From: Welwitschia mirabilis
Taxonomy: Eukaryota > Gnetophyta > Gnetopsida > Welwitschiales
NCBI GenBank assembly: GCA_051453625.1
Contig: JBOZIK010000001.1
Coordinates: 230,478,277 to 230,542,276, forward strand
DNA: 64,000 bases
Direction of reading: 5' to 3'
Positions 33,187 through 43,765 of this stretch are shown here, piece by piece. Made by a program: the position numbers and the translations under genes. The first letter of the stretch is position 1. Each line of letters starts with the position of its first letter. The notes beneath the pieces were generated by a model. That model ran no database searches. It was given only the letters and a program-made list of their open reading frames with translations, and had not been told where the DNA came from.

Positions 33187-34706
33187 TCATAACTTATAAT
33201 ATTTAGGATTTTCTTTCAAGAGTTTTAAAAAGGATAGGTTAATATTAACTTCTTGCTTCCAGACTCTCAGGTGTTCATCAAGGGTAGGATTTATGTTCAA
33301 TCTATGAAGCCATGAGGTGGATGGTTTCTTTCCTTTACTTTTCTTTGAATTATTTTTATTGGAGGCCTTAGTGGCTAATGTAGATGGAAGGTTATAAGAG
33401 TCTAAAATTTCCACATCATTTTCATCATTTATTTTATTAATTTGTTTGGAAGTTAAAACCTCATAGATAGCGGGTGTCATATCTCTTTCACTTCTTGTTA
33501 CTATTTTTAAATCTCTCCTAAATGCATTGGGTTTGGGCATTGGTTGAGATGCAAGAGACCCTTGTGGTCTTTGATTGGTAAGTATTGTTTGTTGAAGTAT
33601 ATTTACTAGGCTCTAAATATTTCTATTAGTTTTCTCCTACAATTTTCTCATCTGTTCTATGGATTCTCTAAGGGGATCATTCATATTTTGTTAAAAATTA
33701 GGTTGAAAGTTGGAATTTCTAAATCTATTTTTAAATGGTTTTCATTGAGATTGCCCACCTAATCTTTATTAGAATGGTGGTTGGTTTTTAAAATTAGGTG
33801 CTCTTTAGTTGAAGGCACACACTTTCTCAAACATCTTTTCTTTATAAGTTGGTAACAAAGGACATTCTTTAGTTAGATGAGAGTCATCTTTACAAAGTTT
33901 AGAATTTGAAGTTGAGATTTTATTTCTTACAACTTTTGCATCAATTATTATTTAAATATGCTTCTCCAAAGTAGTAGTAAAATATTTCATTAAGTTGATT
34001 ATATCCTCCCTTTCTTCTTCCTTGTCATGCTTCATTTGTTTTAAATCTTTTAGAATTTGACCTACAATATGATTTTCTTTAATGGGTTTAGGCCAAGTTT
34101 GACTTATTTCTTCAAAGTTCTCTAGCACACTCTATACATCATCTAGGCTTAAAGTCAACAAGTTTCCTCTATAAGAAAAATCTACAAGTTGTTTTGTTGA
34201 AGCATTCAATTCACTATAAAAATAATCTACTAGTTCTTCTTTACGAAATTCATCAATAGGGTTGGAATGGCTAGTGACTATAAAAAGTTTACAAGATATT
34301 GCATAATCCTCATGAGTTCATTATTGGAAGTTGATTACTTCTTCTCATCTATTCCTCATGGAACTCTCACTCAAAAATATTTTAATAAACACTTCTTGCA
34401 CTTGACTTTAAGATTTAAGGCTTTTATATGAGATGGTTTTTGAGCCAAACTTTTGCTCTTCCTCTAAGGGAGACTAGAAAAATAATCATTAGGTTTAGTC
34501 ACTAATACATTTTTTTCCATTTTTTGAGGTAAGCACAAGTTATTCAATGTCAATTAAATATTGAAAAGGATCTTCTTGTGGTTTCCTCAAAAAAGTTGGA
34601 TAAGCACTTAAATTTCTTAGTTCTACATCGTCTTCAGGATGTAAATTAAAAGGATTTTGAATTTTACATTTTTAATTAGCAATTAAATCGCTAAGAGTAT
34701 GTTTAC
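33187..34706 (-). pseudogene. Gypsy gag remnant, copy 1 (element B)
   Basis: C-terminal part at 33,540-33,187: a 117-codon frame, acidic then basic (SKKSKGKK), ending KQEVNINLSFLKLLKENPKYY, the family gag-protease junction. Further upstream CKDDSHLTKECPLLPTYKE is the single zinc knuckle, followed by Asn/Gln-rich FRNSNFQPNF and NDPLRESIEQMRKL. The N-terminal end reads VELRNLSAYPTF and is cut at the gap (34,707). Confidence 0.85.
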
Positions 34707-34806
34707 NNNNNNNNNNNNNNNNNNNNNNNNNNNNNNNNNNNNNNNNNNNNNNNNNNNNNNNNNNNNNNNNNNNNNNNNNNNNNNNNNNNNNNNNNNNNNN
34801 NNNNNN
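34707..34806. other. Assembly gap (exactly 100 N)
   Basis: A default-size scaffold gap, between two parallel copies of the gag/protease junction region. Confidence 0.9.
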
Positions 34807-36710
34807 TATTTTACATTTGTGAAGAGGAATGATATTTACACTTGCTTCTATGTTAATCAAAGCTTTTCAAATTCTATTATTTTCTTTTAAGGTAACACTT
34901 ATAGTTGTAGCCTCAAGATCTTTGAATTTCGGACATTTTTACATGACTAAGTTAGAAAGAGATTGGGCAAGAAAAACTTTACTAGGAATGATACGTTTTT
35001 ACTTTCTTCTTACTAAATCTTTTCATAACTTTAGAATATTTAGGATTTTCTTGCAAGATTTTCCAAAATAATAGGTTGATGTTGACTTCTTGCATCAAGG
35101 ATTCCAGGTGTTTATCAAAGGTAGGATTTGTATTTAATCTATCAAGCCAAGGGGTGGATAGTTTCTTTACTTTATTTTCTTTTGAATTATTTTTAGTGAA
35201 GGCCTTAGTAGGTGATGTAGATGGAAGGCTGTAAGAATCTAAAATTTCCACATCATCTTCCTCACTTATTTCATTATTTTATTAGAAGTTGAAACCTCAT
35301 GGATATGAGGTGTTATATTCTTTCCACTTCTGATCATCATTTTTAAATATCTTCTAACTTCATTTGAGTCACACATTGGTTGAGATGCAAGATACTCTTA
35401 TGGTCTTTAGTTGGCAAGAATTATTTGTTAAAGCACATTTGCTAGGTTTTCAATGTTGCTATTAGTTTTCTCTTGCAGTTTTCTCATCCCTTCTATAGAT
35501 TCTCTAAGTGAATCATTCTAGTTTTGTTAAAAATTAGGTTAAAATTTGGAATTCTTGAATATACTTTTAAATGGTTTTCATTAAGATCGTCCACCTAACC
35601 TTTATTAGAATTGTTGTTGATTTTTAAAGTTAAGTACTCTTTGGTTGAATACACACACTTCCTCAAACATCGTTTCCTTACAAGTTGATAACAAAGGACA
35701 TTCTTTATTGGATGAGAGCCATCTTCACAAATTTCATAATTTGAAGTTGAGATTTCATTATTTACCACCTTTTCATCAACTATCATTTGTGTGTACTTCT
35801 CTAAAGTAGTAGAAAGTAGCAATAAAATATTTCATTAGGTTGGTTGAGTCCTACCTTTCTTCTTCCTTGTTATGTATCACTTCTTTTAAATCCTTTAAAA
35901 TTTATCCTATAGTGTGATTTTCTTTAGTGGGTTTAGGCCAAGTTTAACTTATTTCTGTTAAATTTAATAGCACACTCCATGCATCATCTAGATCTAAATT
36001 CAACAAGTTTCCTCCATACATAAAATATACTATTTGCTTTATTAAAGCATTTAATCCACTGTAAAAATAATCTACTAACTCTTCTTTATGAAATTCATCA
36101 ATAGGATTGGAATTACTAGTGATTATAAAACATTCATAGGCTATTGTATAATTCTCATGAGTTTGTTATTGAAAATTGATTACTTCTTTTCTTCTCTTTC
36201 TTATGGAACTCTCACTCAAAAATATTTTAATAAATACTTCTTATACTTAACTCCAAGATTTAAGACTTTATGTGAGATGGTTTTGAGACAAAAAATTTTC
36301 CTCCCTCTAAGTGTGACTAGAAAAATAATCATGTAAGTATGATCACTAATACATTTCTTTCCACTTCCTAAGGTAAGAATAAGTTGTTCAATGTCAGCTA
36401 AATGTTGAAAATGGACTTCCTTTGGTTTCCTTGAAAAATTTGGATAAGCACTTAAATTTCTTAATTCTACATTGTCTCCAAGAGGTAAATCAAAAGGATT
36501 TTAATTTTCATGTTTTTTATTTGTAATTAAGTCCCTAAAAGTAATGTTTACATTTGATAAAGAATTTCCTATTATGATTAGAGTATTAGATGAAGCAACT
36601 TGATTTTAATTTTATAATGATTTTGATACATTCAATATGTTTGAAAAAACAATACGATCTACTTCTACACTACAATTTTCTGTTGCAAAATCTAATTCTA
36701 AAATAATAAA
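34807..36710 (-). pseudogene. Gypsy gag remnant, copy 2 (element B) plus protease start
   Basis: Parallel to 32,970-34,700. The N-terminal half is better preserved here: NPFDLPLGDNVELRNLSAYPNF, EVHFQHLADIEQL, FHKEELVDYFYSGLN and NLLNLDLDDAWSVLLNL match the retrotransposon gag family (PF03732) as found in Athila/Tat ('LV.YFY.GL', 'DDAW..L..LA'). The knuckle reads CEDGSHPIKNVL, degenerate. Cut by a 70-N gap at 36,711. Confidence 0.85.
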
Positions 36711-36780
36711 NNNNNNNNNNNNNNNNNNNNNNNNNNNNNNNNNNNNNNNNNNNNNNNNNNNNNNNNNNNNNNNNNNNNNN

Positions 36781-37255
36781 AAGTTAAATAATCCTTCTCA
36801 GATGTTTTCTTTAATTAGATTCTGTTCTCTCTGATATTTTTCCTTTTTTACAAGATTTATCATATCCCAGCATGCTTAATCAACTAAAAAAATTAAAATA
36901 AAAAACAACAAACTATTGTCCACCTAGATGCGGAAATGATAGGAAGGATAATGATCACATTAATAAAAATTTAAAACTACAAAAATCCTAATAGAAGAAA
37001 ACTAGACTTTTGTCCAAACTATTATGGGGATGACAAGAAGAATAATAGCTTATTTAACTTGTGAAAAACAAAATATCAAAATCCTGAAAATTGAAAGGAC
37101 TATCATCCTATTTATCATGGAGACAATAGACACAACAACAATTTATTACTAAAAGAAAAGTAAATAAAAATTGCAAAAAATAGAAACCAATTTCAAAATT
37201 TTAAATTGTCATGCCCTATGTTATGGGATGACAGAGAAAATGGCAGGATCCCTAA
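36781..37255 (-). other. Leader of element B with hairpin repeats, primer site deleted
   Basis: Parallels 25,730-26,085. Hairpin units lie at 36,917-36,955, 37,012-37,045, 37,100-37,135 and 37,210-37,240. After 37,250 the sequence jumps into mid-LTR, so the primer site and the adjoining ~255 bp of the LTR are gone. Confidence 0.65.
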
Positions 37256-38238
37256 GAAATGGCAGGATTCTACTTAGATCTTAGCCCTTTTATCACAAGG
37301 ACTATCTTCTCTATAAATTATATCAATTAAGAAGAGCATCCAACTAGTTCTTAATTAACAGAAACTATGAGATCTACCTAAGTAAAATAAGAAATGCAAT
37401 ATGAAATTAAATGGAAAAGTAATTCAAATCTACTACTAACTAAGAACTATCTTTAACAAAGGTTTCCCTTATAATCTAAATAAATCACAAAGTTGTTATA
37501 ATAAACTATGAGCAATGTAAATCATAAAGGACATATAAAATAGAAATAAAATAAGAATTGTATTAATTTAAAAGAGTATTCAGGAATATTACATCCACTT
37601 AAAAATAGAATAACAACACCTCAATGAAAGAGACTCAGCCTAACACTAAGGAAACTCCTTTCTATAGCTCTAGATAGATCTCTTTCCCTTAAATCCTCTA
37701 TCACAAGTATATTAGATATAAAAGATAAAAAAAGAAATGAAGGAGGGAAAGGTATTTATAGTTTTGTATTGAGGTTCTAAAAATAAAACCCTAAAAGTTG
37801 AAAAAGAAACCTAGCAGACCACATGAGGATATTTCTTTTCAACTATACAAAAATAGTTATCATCATAACTGTCATTGGGATGACATGAGAAATGTCACTT
37901 TACATTAAATATCTTAATGCCTCACTATTAGCCCTACAGCTTCTATCCATATTAATAGTGTTGTCATCCTACATGTCATGGGGACGACATAGGAGATGAT
38001 AGTCTTCTATATATCCAATCTCAAAGGTAAATTAATCTTTTTCATTATGAAGTCTTCTTTCAAATATGTAGTGTTAGAATAATCCTGAGAATCCATTAAC
38101 TATGCTACGAATCACATGTTTTTACTGATCATCTTATCATCTCTCCATAGTCATCAATATTACATCTAAACCTATATAAATGTCTTGCAAAATCACTCAA
38201 AATCCACCATCAAATTCCTACTAATTGGCATCATAACA
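37256..38238 (-). repeat. LTR4 (Athila/Tat-type), truncated
   Basis: Parallels LTR1 from 18,855 to the end. High end GGCATCATAACA, followed by ATAAA, the partner of ACAAA at 18,597. TATA box at 37,751-37,761. Hairpin units at 37,860-37,890 and 37,965-37,995. The 3' ~255 bp of the LTR (low coordinate side) are missing. Confidence 0.85.
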
Positions 38239-38243
38239 ATAAA
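38239..38243. repeat. Target-site duplication, right (ATAAA)
   Basis: Pairs with ACAAA at 18,597-18,601. Confidence 0.8.
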
Positions 38244-38400
38244 TAACAAAGGTACTCCTCATGATAATACATTAGGATGAATGAAGCCTTTGTATAAAAC
38301 TTATTTAAGCTAAATTTTGAACTCTTTCATTTCTTTAGGAGACATTTTATATGATGCATTAGAAATTAATTGGGTTCCTTGGATCAATTTAATGAAAAGC
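38244..38400 (-). pseudogene. Chromovirus RT remnant, N-terminal part
   Basis: The minus strand reads YKMSPKEMKEFKI, stop, LK, stop, VLYKGFIHPNVLS, stop, GVPLLF, matching 'YRMAP.ELKELK.QL.ELL.KGFIRPS.SPWGAPVLF'. The next residues of that motif (VKKKDGT) are found 19.6 kb away at 18,596 as VNKKDGT. The stops fall on Gln and Trp positions. Confidence 0.9.
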
Positions 38401-38499
38401 TAAACTTTCCAAAGTGGTGGCATCCCTAGTAATTTTATTGTAAATACATCAAGATATTCTTAAACTATTGATATATTCTATATTAAAGTTTCTTATTTC

Positions 38500-38930
38500 T
38501 TTAAGATATTTTATTTTAGATATAGCATATAAACTAGTAATCCCCTCTTAATTTCTTTTTTCATATGCTTTGCATTAATTAAATTCTCCACTGTTAATTT
38601 GTAACAAGATTAAAAGATTATTCTTTGATCATGATTTATGATTTCTACTTGATATTTTTCATAATTTATGACTACTCTATTTTGTATTAATAAATTTGTA
38701 CCTAAAATAATATTTTATGTTTTTAATAATAATAATTAATTATATCTAAAATCTTCCTTTCTTATGGATAAAATAAAGTTTTGAATTTGCTAATTAACTT
38801 TAGACATGAATCAATTTGCTAGATCTATGAATTCATTAATTGGAGCATAACATAATGTTTTTTCTTATAATAATCCTAGGAGATATAAAGTAATGTATTA
38901 CTTCATAATTAAATAAAATAATTACTTTCT
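38500..38930 (-). pseudogene. Chromovirus protease-region remnant
   Basis: The minus strand reads ILGTNLLIQNRVVINYEKYQ then IINHDQRIIF, matching 'DVILGMDWL.....VIDC....V.F..P'. Position between gag and RT is correct. The catalytic DSG motif is not readable. Confidence 0.7.
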
Positions 38931-38949
38931 TATTAAAGTAAAGCTTTAC

Positions 38950-39686
38950 CTTCTTTGACAAAGATCTGAAATTACACCCCTTGATTACTTACTATTATTC
39001 AAAGTTATCCTCGTAATTGAGGATCACTTTTTGATCCTTAAGGTTTTTTTAATCATTATCTAGGAAGTTTTCTATTATGTAATGGACATTCACTTGTGTT
39101 ATAATTTTTTTTATAGTTATAACATTAATATCTAGTATACTAGTTCTGGTACTAATACTGACTAGGAATTTACTGGAAGTTGTATATGTGACGTTTATTA
39201 CTTGTATATATTTAACTAGGAACACTCTAATTTATTTAAAATAGAGCTTGCTTAAGTTGATTAAAATTCCTATTTTTGATATTACTACTATTAATATTAT
39301 TTTTGCTAAAGTACTAATGTTTATTTTAACAAGACATTCATGATTGATTTCCTTAAATAATATGCCTCCATGAAGGATTTTTTTTTTCTTAACTTCTTAT
39401 TGTATCTACTACTTTTGATCTATTATATTCTTCTTTTCTATAACCTTTACTAGACTCTTAGATTAAAACATGAATACTTCGGTGGCAACAGAAGAAAGAA
39501 TACTATCAATAAAGATATTTTCTTTAGCTTCATATTATGAAGTCAAATTAACCTATTTGACATACTTGTGAAGCGCATTTTTAGGTTCTAACGATAGGAT
39601 TTCTAGGGATTTATGCAAATTATGTAAAGCTTTCATAAAAGTCATGAAATGCAATGATTTCCAATATAAGAATCTATATTTTTTAT
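38950..39686 (-). pseudogene. Chromovirus gag remnant, C-terminal part
   Basis: A possible knuckle (NYKKNYNTSECPLHNRKLP, near 39,085) followed upstream by a Lys/Glu-rich stretch (SKSLVKVIEKKNIIDQK near 39,440). Both suit the end of a chromovirus gag, but similarity is weak and the 5' portion is not identified. Confidence 0.45.
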
Positions 39687-39691
39687 AATAG
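39687..39691. repeat. Possible target-site duplication of element C (AATAG)
   Basis: AATAG here and AATAG at 45,330-45,334 flank the proposed ends of element C. The 5' LTR start was chosen partly by this match, so it is weaker evidence than the others. Confidence 0.4.
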
Positions 39692-40640
39692 TAAACTAAA
39701 GAATAATGATTAAAGTGTATTTTAGCAACAAAAACTAGTTGTCCATCTTGTTATTGGGATAACTCATGTAGAATAATAGCTATTTGACATAATTGGATAG
39801 TCATCCCATTTGTTGTTGGGATAACTATTGGAGAATGATGTATAACAGAAGAAATTGGATAAGTTGTAACAGTCATCCCATATGTTAGTAGAATGATACA
39901 TAGGATGACAGTTAACACAAATTAGATGATTAATAGTAGTTGGTAGTTGAAGTGGTTTATCCACTATGTCATGGGATGATGACCTCGATGATGAATAGAA
40001 TAGTTTGAAAAGATAATTAATTTGTTACGAAATTGTACATCTAATTATGCCTCTTCATTTCACACCCCTTGATGACCCTTAACTATGAATTTTAAACTAT
40101 AAATAGAATCTCTTAGGCCTTATTCCACATCTTTTCTTTATCATCTGAATTCTTGTGACAATAGGAGATTATTGGGAACAAGGAGATCTATTGTACTTAT
40201 AAGGACTACCTTGGTGTTAGGCAATGAATCTTCCATTAAGGAGTTATTACTATAAGTGGATGTACTTCAACTTTTTTAATAAAGATATTGATTAAATTGG
40301 AATTATTTTCAAATACTTTCTTGTTTCTTCCTTTTAACTTAGCTTAATTGCAATGAAATTGACATAAATTTGTAGTTGATATAGTCTATAAAAACCAATC
40401 TAAATGATAATATACTGGAAATTTAATTAATTAATTGCATTAATATTGAATTCATTTCACATTGCATTGTATTTCAGTTTTTCCTTTGCATTGTATTTCA
40501 TCTTTATCCTTGCATTGTTTTATTTTATTTTCTATAAAGAAAAATTGAAAAATATGCTCTTTATCTCTTTCTGAAATTAATCTTTTTGAGTTCTCTTTTA
40601 GAAATATCTTCTAGGTGTATGATATTTGGGTTGATACTAT
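39692..40640 (+). repeat. 5' LTR of element C (Athila-related, plus strand), truncated
   Basis: Contains the family block 'ggtgttaggcaatgaatcttccattaaggagttattactataagtgg' in plus orientation (compare the reverse complement at 19,200-19,240), a TATA box (TATAAATAG, 40,099-40,107), and four hairpin units between 39,740 and 40,000. It breaks at 40,641 where a Sirevirus LTR begins. Confidence 0.65.
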
Positions 40641-41940
40641 TGAGTTAATATTTGCTAATTTTATGTCAAACTAATGTATTTTATTTAGCAAACCATGTTA
40701 TATCTTGTGCAAAAAAATATTAATCATTGTAGATCAGAAGATGATAAAATTCTATCACCAATTAAACCTAAGGGTTTAACCACACCTAAACTTTACACCA
40801 AAATGAACTAAATTCAAAGGATTCAACTAGATTCTTGAGGGGTCGGTTGTACTTGAGCATCAAATATTTCACAGCTAATCATTAATGGGTTAATCAAATT
40901 CTTAACGAGTTGATCAAACTTGAGCATTAAACTTTTGTAGTTGATCACTAAGTGATCGATCAGATTCTTAAGGGGTCAACAAAACCTGAAGTAAAATATT
41001 TCCATCATTTATTAGTAAGTGATCGATTAGACATTTATGGGGTTGACCGGATCTAGACCATAAAAGAGTGTTCTAAGTTTTTGAACATGGGGATGATTGA
41101 ATGAGCATGTGGGTAACTAGATCTATGATCGACTTCATCCTAAGAAATCAACCAGATATGGAGCTGTAAAATATAGGAGTTAACTAGAAAATCATAAGGG
41201 AAGCTGACTTTAGTGATGATACTAGATGAATTCGATCAAACATTTTAAGGGTTTGACTAATAGTGATAGAAACAGGATTTTTCTAACTATTAGAGAATAA
41301 TTTTTTATTCATTGAAGAGTATTTTCACTTGTAAAAATCCTAGAAATATTTTCCTATATATTTACCAAGAATTAAAATCACTATACCACTTTTGAATTAT
41401 TATGAAATTATTATTGAATTCATTTGTACATTTTCTACTTGATTAAAGATAAATAAAGAGCTTTTTTTATCATTCTTTACTTGATTAAGTTAGTTGCACT
41501 ACATACTTGTGGATCATACCATCTTTTTAAGAACTATAATAAAACTATTTTTGAGCTAGAGATTGGGTGAAACCTATACATTATAGCATATCATTGTTAC
41601 TACTTCATATTCTTGCTTAAGGTTGAGACTGAGCCTTAGAAAATTTTGATTATAAAAGTTATAGATGAACCTATAATATATAGAAAGAGATTAATAAAGA
41701 TTTGGATTAGGATTAGATAAAATCTAATCATCAAGAGTGGAGTTGGGGTTTTCCTGAATCACTATAAATCTTATGTACCTCCTTATTGGTATTTTTATGC
41801 ATTTAGTTCTTTATTCTTAAATTATTTTTAGTTTTCATTTGCATAAGTATTTTAGTGTTTACTCCATCTGAAGATATTTTTGTAAATATATTTATTCAAT
41901 TTTTAAATCCTACCTCTCCTCTAGGGTTCTTATTCCTTCA
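40641..41940 (+). repeat. 5' LTR of Sirevirus 3 (plus strand)
   Basis: 1,300 bp, start TGAGTTAATATTTGCTAATTT (family: TGTTAG..), end CTAGGGTTCTTATTCCTTCA. Carries the repeated 'gaggggtcggttg / aggggtcaacaaaa / atggggttgaccgga' units (40,835-41,060). A primer site, degenerate TTTAGTGTCAAATC, follows at 41,941-41,954. Confidence 0.8.
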
Positions 41941-42007
41941 TTTAGTGTCAAATCTTTAGTTAAGTCTTCATTAGATCCTAACAAGTATAGACTCTTGAAT
42001 CCTAAAA

Positions 42008-42165
42008 ATGAATAACCCTTTAGATGGTTTTTCTATTGGTCTTACACCCACATTTGGTGGATTAAACTATGTGTATTGCAAAGCTTATATGATAATTTTT
42101 TCTTAAATCCCTAGATGCAAACATAAAGAAGGATATTTACAATGGTTATTAACACTTTTAGAGGA
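42008..42165 (+). pseudogene. Start of Sirevirus 3 gag
   Basis: ATG then NNPLDGFSIG, PTFGGLNYVYCKAYMIIF and, after a one-base shift, LKSLDANIKKDIYNGY, matching 'DGFSIGRPP.FNGTNYTYWK.RM..FLKSLD.DIW..I.NGY'. Nothing further of this element is present; the next sequence belongs to element C, implying a deletion through both. Confidence 0.8.
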
Positions 42166-42199
42166 GGGGTTAGGATGTATTTTCATAATTTTTTAACTT

Positions 42200-43726
42200 T
42201 TTTTTATTTTAAGGGTTGTTATGAACATCCACATGATGTATTTTACCCTACTAGATTTTGCATAACGTTTTATGAATTTTTTATTGAGTATGCCCTATAC
42301 CCATAGATCTAGATAGGATGAGGCTAAGGCTAAAGATGTAGAGTAGGAGGTAGGTCCATTAGTGCCATCTGAGGTAGATCGTGCAGAGCCCATGCATCCC
42401 TCACCTTGACACGGATGATCACTTACCATTCAGACTACTACCATCTATGTCGAGTGATACTTTGGAGATGTTATAAGTTGGTTGAAGCCTAAGGTCAATC
42501 AGAGGCTTACTGATTTATAGCTTTGCTAGATTTTGGATGTGTATGGAATGCATTATATTTTAAAGACTATAAATTTTTACAACATCATGCACACAGAGAG
42601 ATGCCCTCATTCTTGTGGCCACCTAGTGGACATGATTATAGCTTTGATATAGGACTATGAGATAGTAGTACTTTCAAACTACATTTTAGATGTTACAGAT
42701 CTAGATGATATTGGAAGTCTATATATAACTTCGGTCAGTGGGATAGAGGAGCACTGTACATATGGTGCAACACTAGATATTCTGACATACTTGACATTAG
42801 ATAGATAGGGTGTTCTTGTGATATAGTTGATCCCTTACTATAGAGTTTTACACATAGGGATGATTCATAACATTAGCCCATCATTTTATGAAAGTCACTT
42901 CATGGTAGTACATCTTCAGATATTAGCAGCATTCAGGCAGAGCAAGTAGATGGACTTGCCTACTTTCATATGTAGGAGACTTAGGTTCATGGTTGAGGCA
43001 CAATAGCTACAAACTATGTGATATTCATGCCTCTCCTCAGTCATGTTTTGATAGTTTGAAATACTAGAACCCATGAATGAGCAGTGTCTTTCTTAAATTC
43101 AAACTTTAGCTTACTACATATAGCACATTGATATATAGGTACCAGGAGAGGCAAACAGACTTCAGGTTTAGAGACCTATAGTTAGAGCATTACTAGAGTA
43201 GATCCAGGCCCATCTAGCTGAGACCACTGAGACTATTAGGGATTTCATTAATGGAGCTATCTTAATGCTTAATAAAAGAATCCAGAAACTTAATCAAAGT
43301 ATTTAGACAGTTGAGAGAAGAGTCTAGCACTCTGAGGACCAACTAATGGATGTATGTTAGCACATAATATTTATTAAGTAGAGTGTAATACTTGACCTCC
43401 CAGAGGTTGTTCAAGTACAGAGAGACAAGATAGTCCAATCTATCTCCACATCATTGGATTTTTGTTTTCCTATAAAACCTGAGCATCCTTCATCTTTTTC
43501 TTTTGCACCTGAGACTACCACCCATTTTGATTTTATTATGAGGAATCAAGGGGAGCGATTTTTGTCATATTTTGTATCTTCTCCTCTATATATTTTATAC
43601 TTAAACTCATGTTTATTATATACACATATTATTTTGAGTTTTAACATGATATACATTTCTTTGATTTTCATGCTTATCTTTATCATTTTTATATTTTACG
43701 ATGAGGATTGGTTGTATTTCGCATGA
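42200..43726 (+). pseudogene. Element C third ORF: plant-mobile-domain-like region, coiled coil and C-terminal membrane segment
   Basis: One plus-strand phase can be read for about 500 codons with roughly 20 stops, nearly all TAG at expected Gln/Trp sites. Readable parts: PLVPSEVDRAEPMHPSP; LDVTDLDDIGSLYITSVSGI, which resembles the 'TLEDVAALLGLPVDG' core of plant mobile domain proteins; MDLPTFICRRLRFMVEAQ; a heptad-rich stretch with TTETIRDFINGAILMLNKRI; and, at 43,600-43,715, a hydrophobic run (SLIFMLIFIIFIF) ended by DEDW. It lies directly before a polypurine tract and LTR, the position of the Athila envelope-like ORF. The family assignment is weak; the architecture is what can be seen. Confidence 0.5.
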
Positions 43727-43752
43727 TCATTTTACTTATTTACTATACATTT

Positions 43753-43765
43753 TAGTGAGGGGCTA
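43753..43765 (+). promoter_or_regulatory. Polypurine tract of element C
   Basis: TAGTGAGGGGCTA immediately before the LTR, close to AAGTAGGGGCCTA of the minus-strand family. Confidence 0.7.

Larger units (their letters stand above)
18602..38238 (-). mobile_element. Athila/Tat-type Gypsy chain inserted in the chromovirus RT
   Basis: All parts are on the minus strand. Order from low to high coordinate: LTR1, 127 bp of 3' internal sequence, gap, LTR2 (partial), element A (5.0 kb, no pol except an integrase tail), LTR3, element B (gag, PR, RT, RNase H, IN), LTR4 (truncated). Only the outermost ends are flanked by the target duplication and by the two halves of the chromovirus RT, so the whole block behaves as one insertion. 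Either several rounds of LTR-LTR recombination made the chain, or later copies inserted into the first. Confidence 0.75.

Noticed and set aside
39764-39964. 66-codon minus-strand frame with repeated DD..SNS motifs
   Set aside because: Translation of the hairpin repeat units in the element C LTR; no independent coding evidence.
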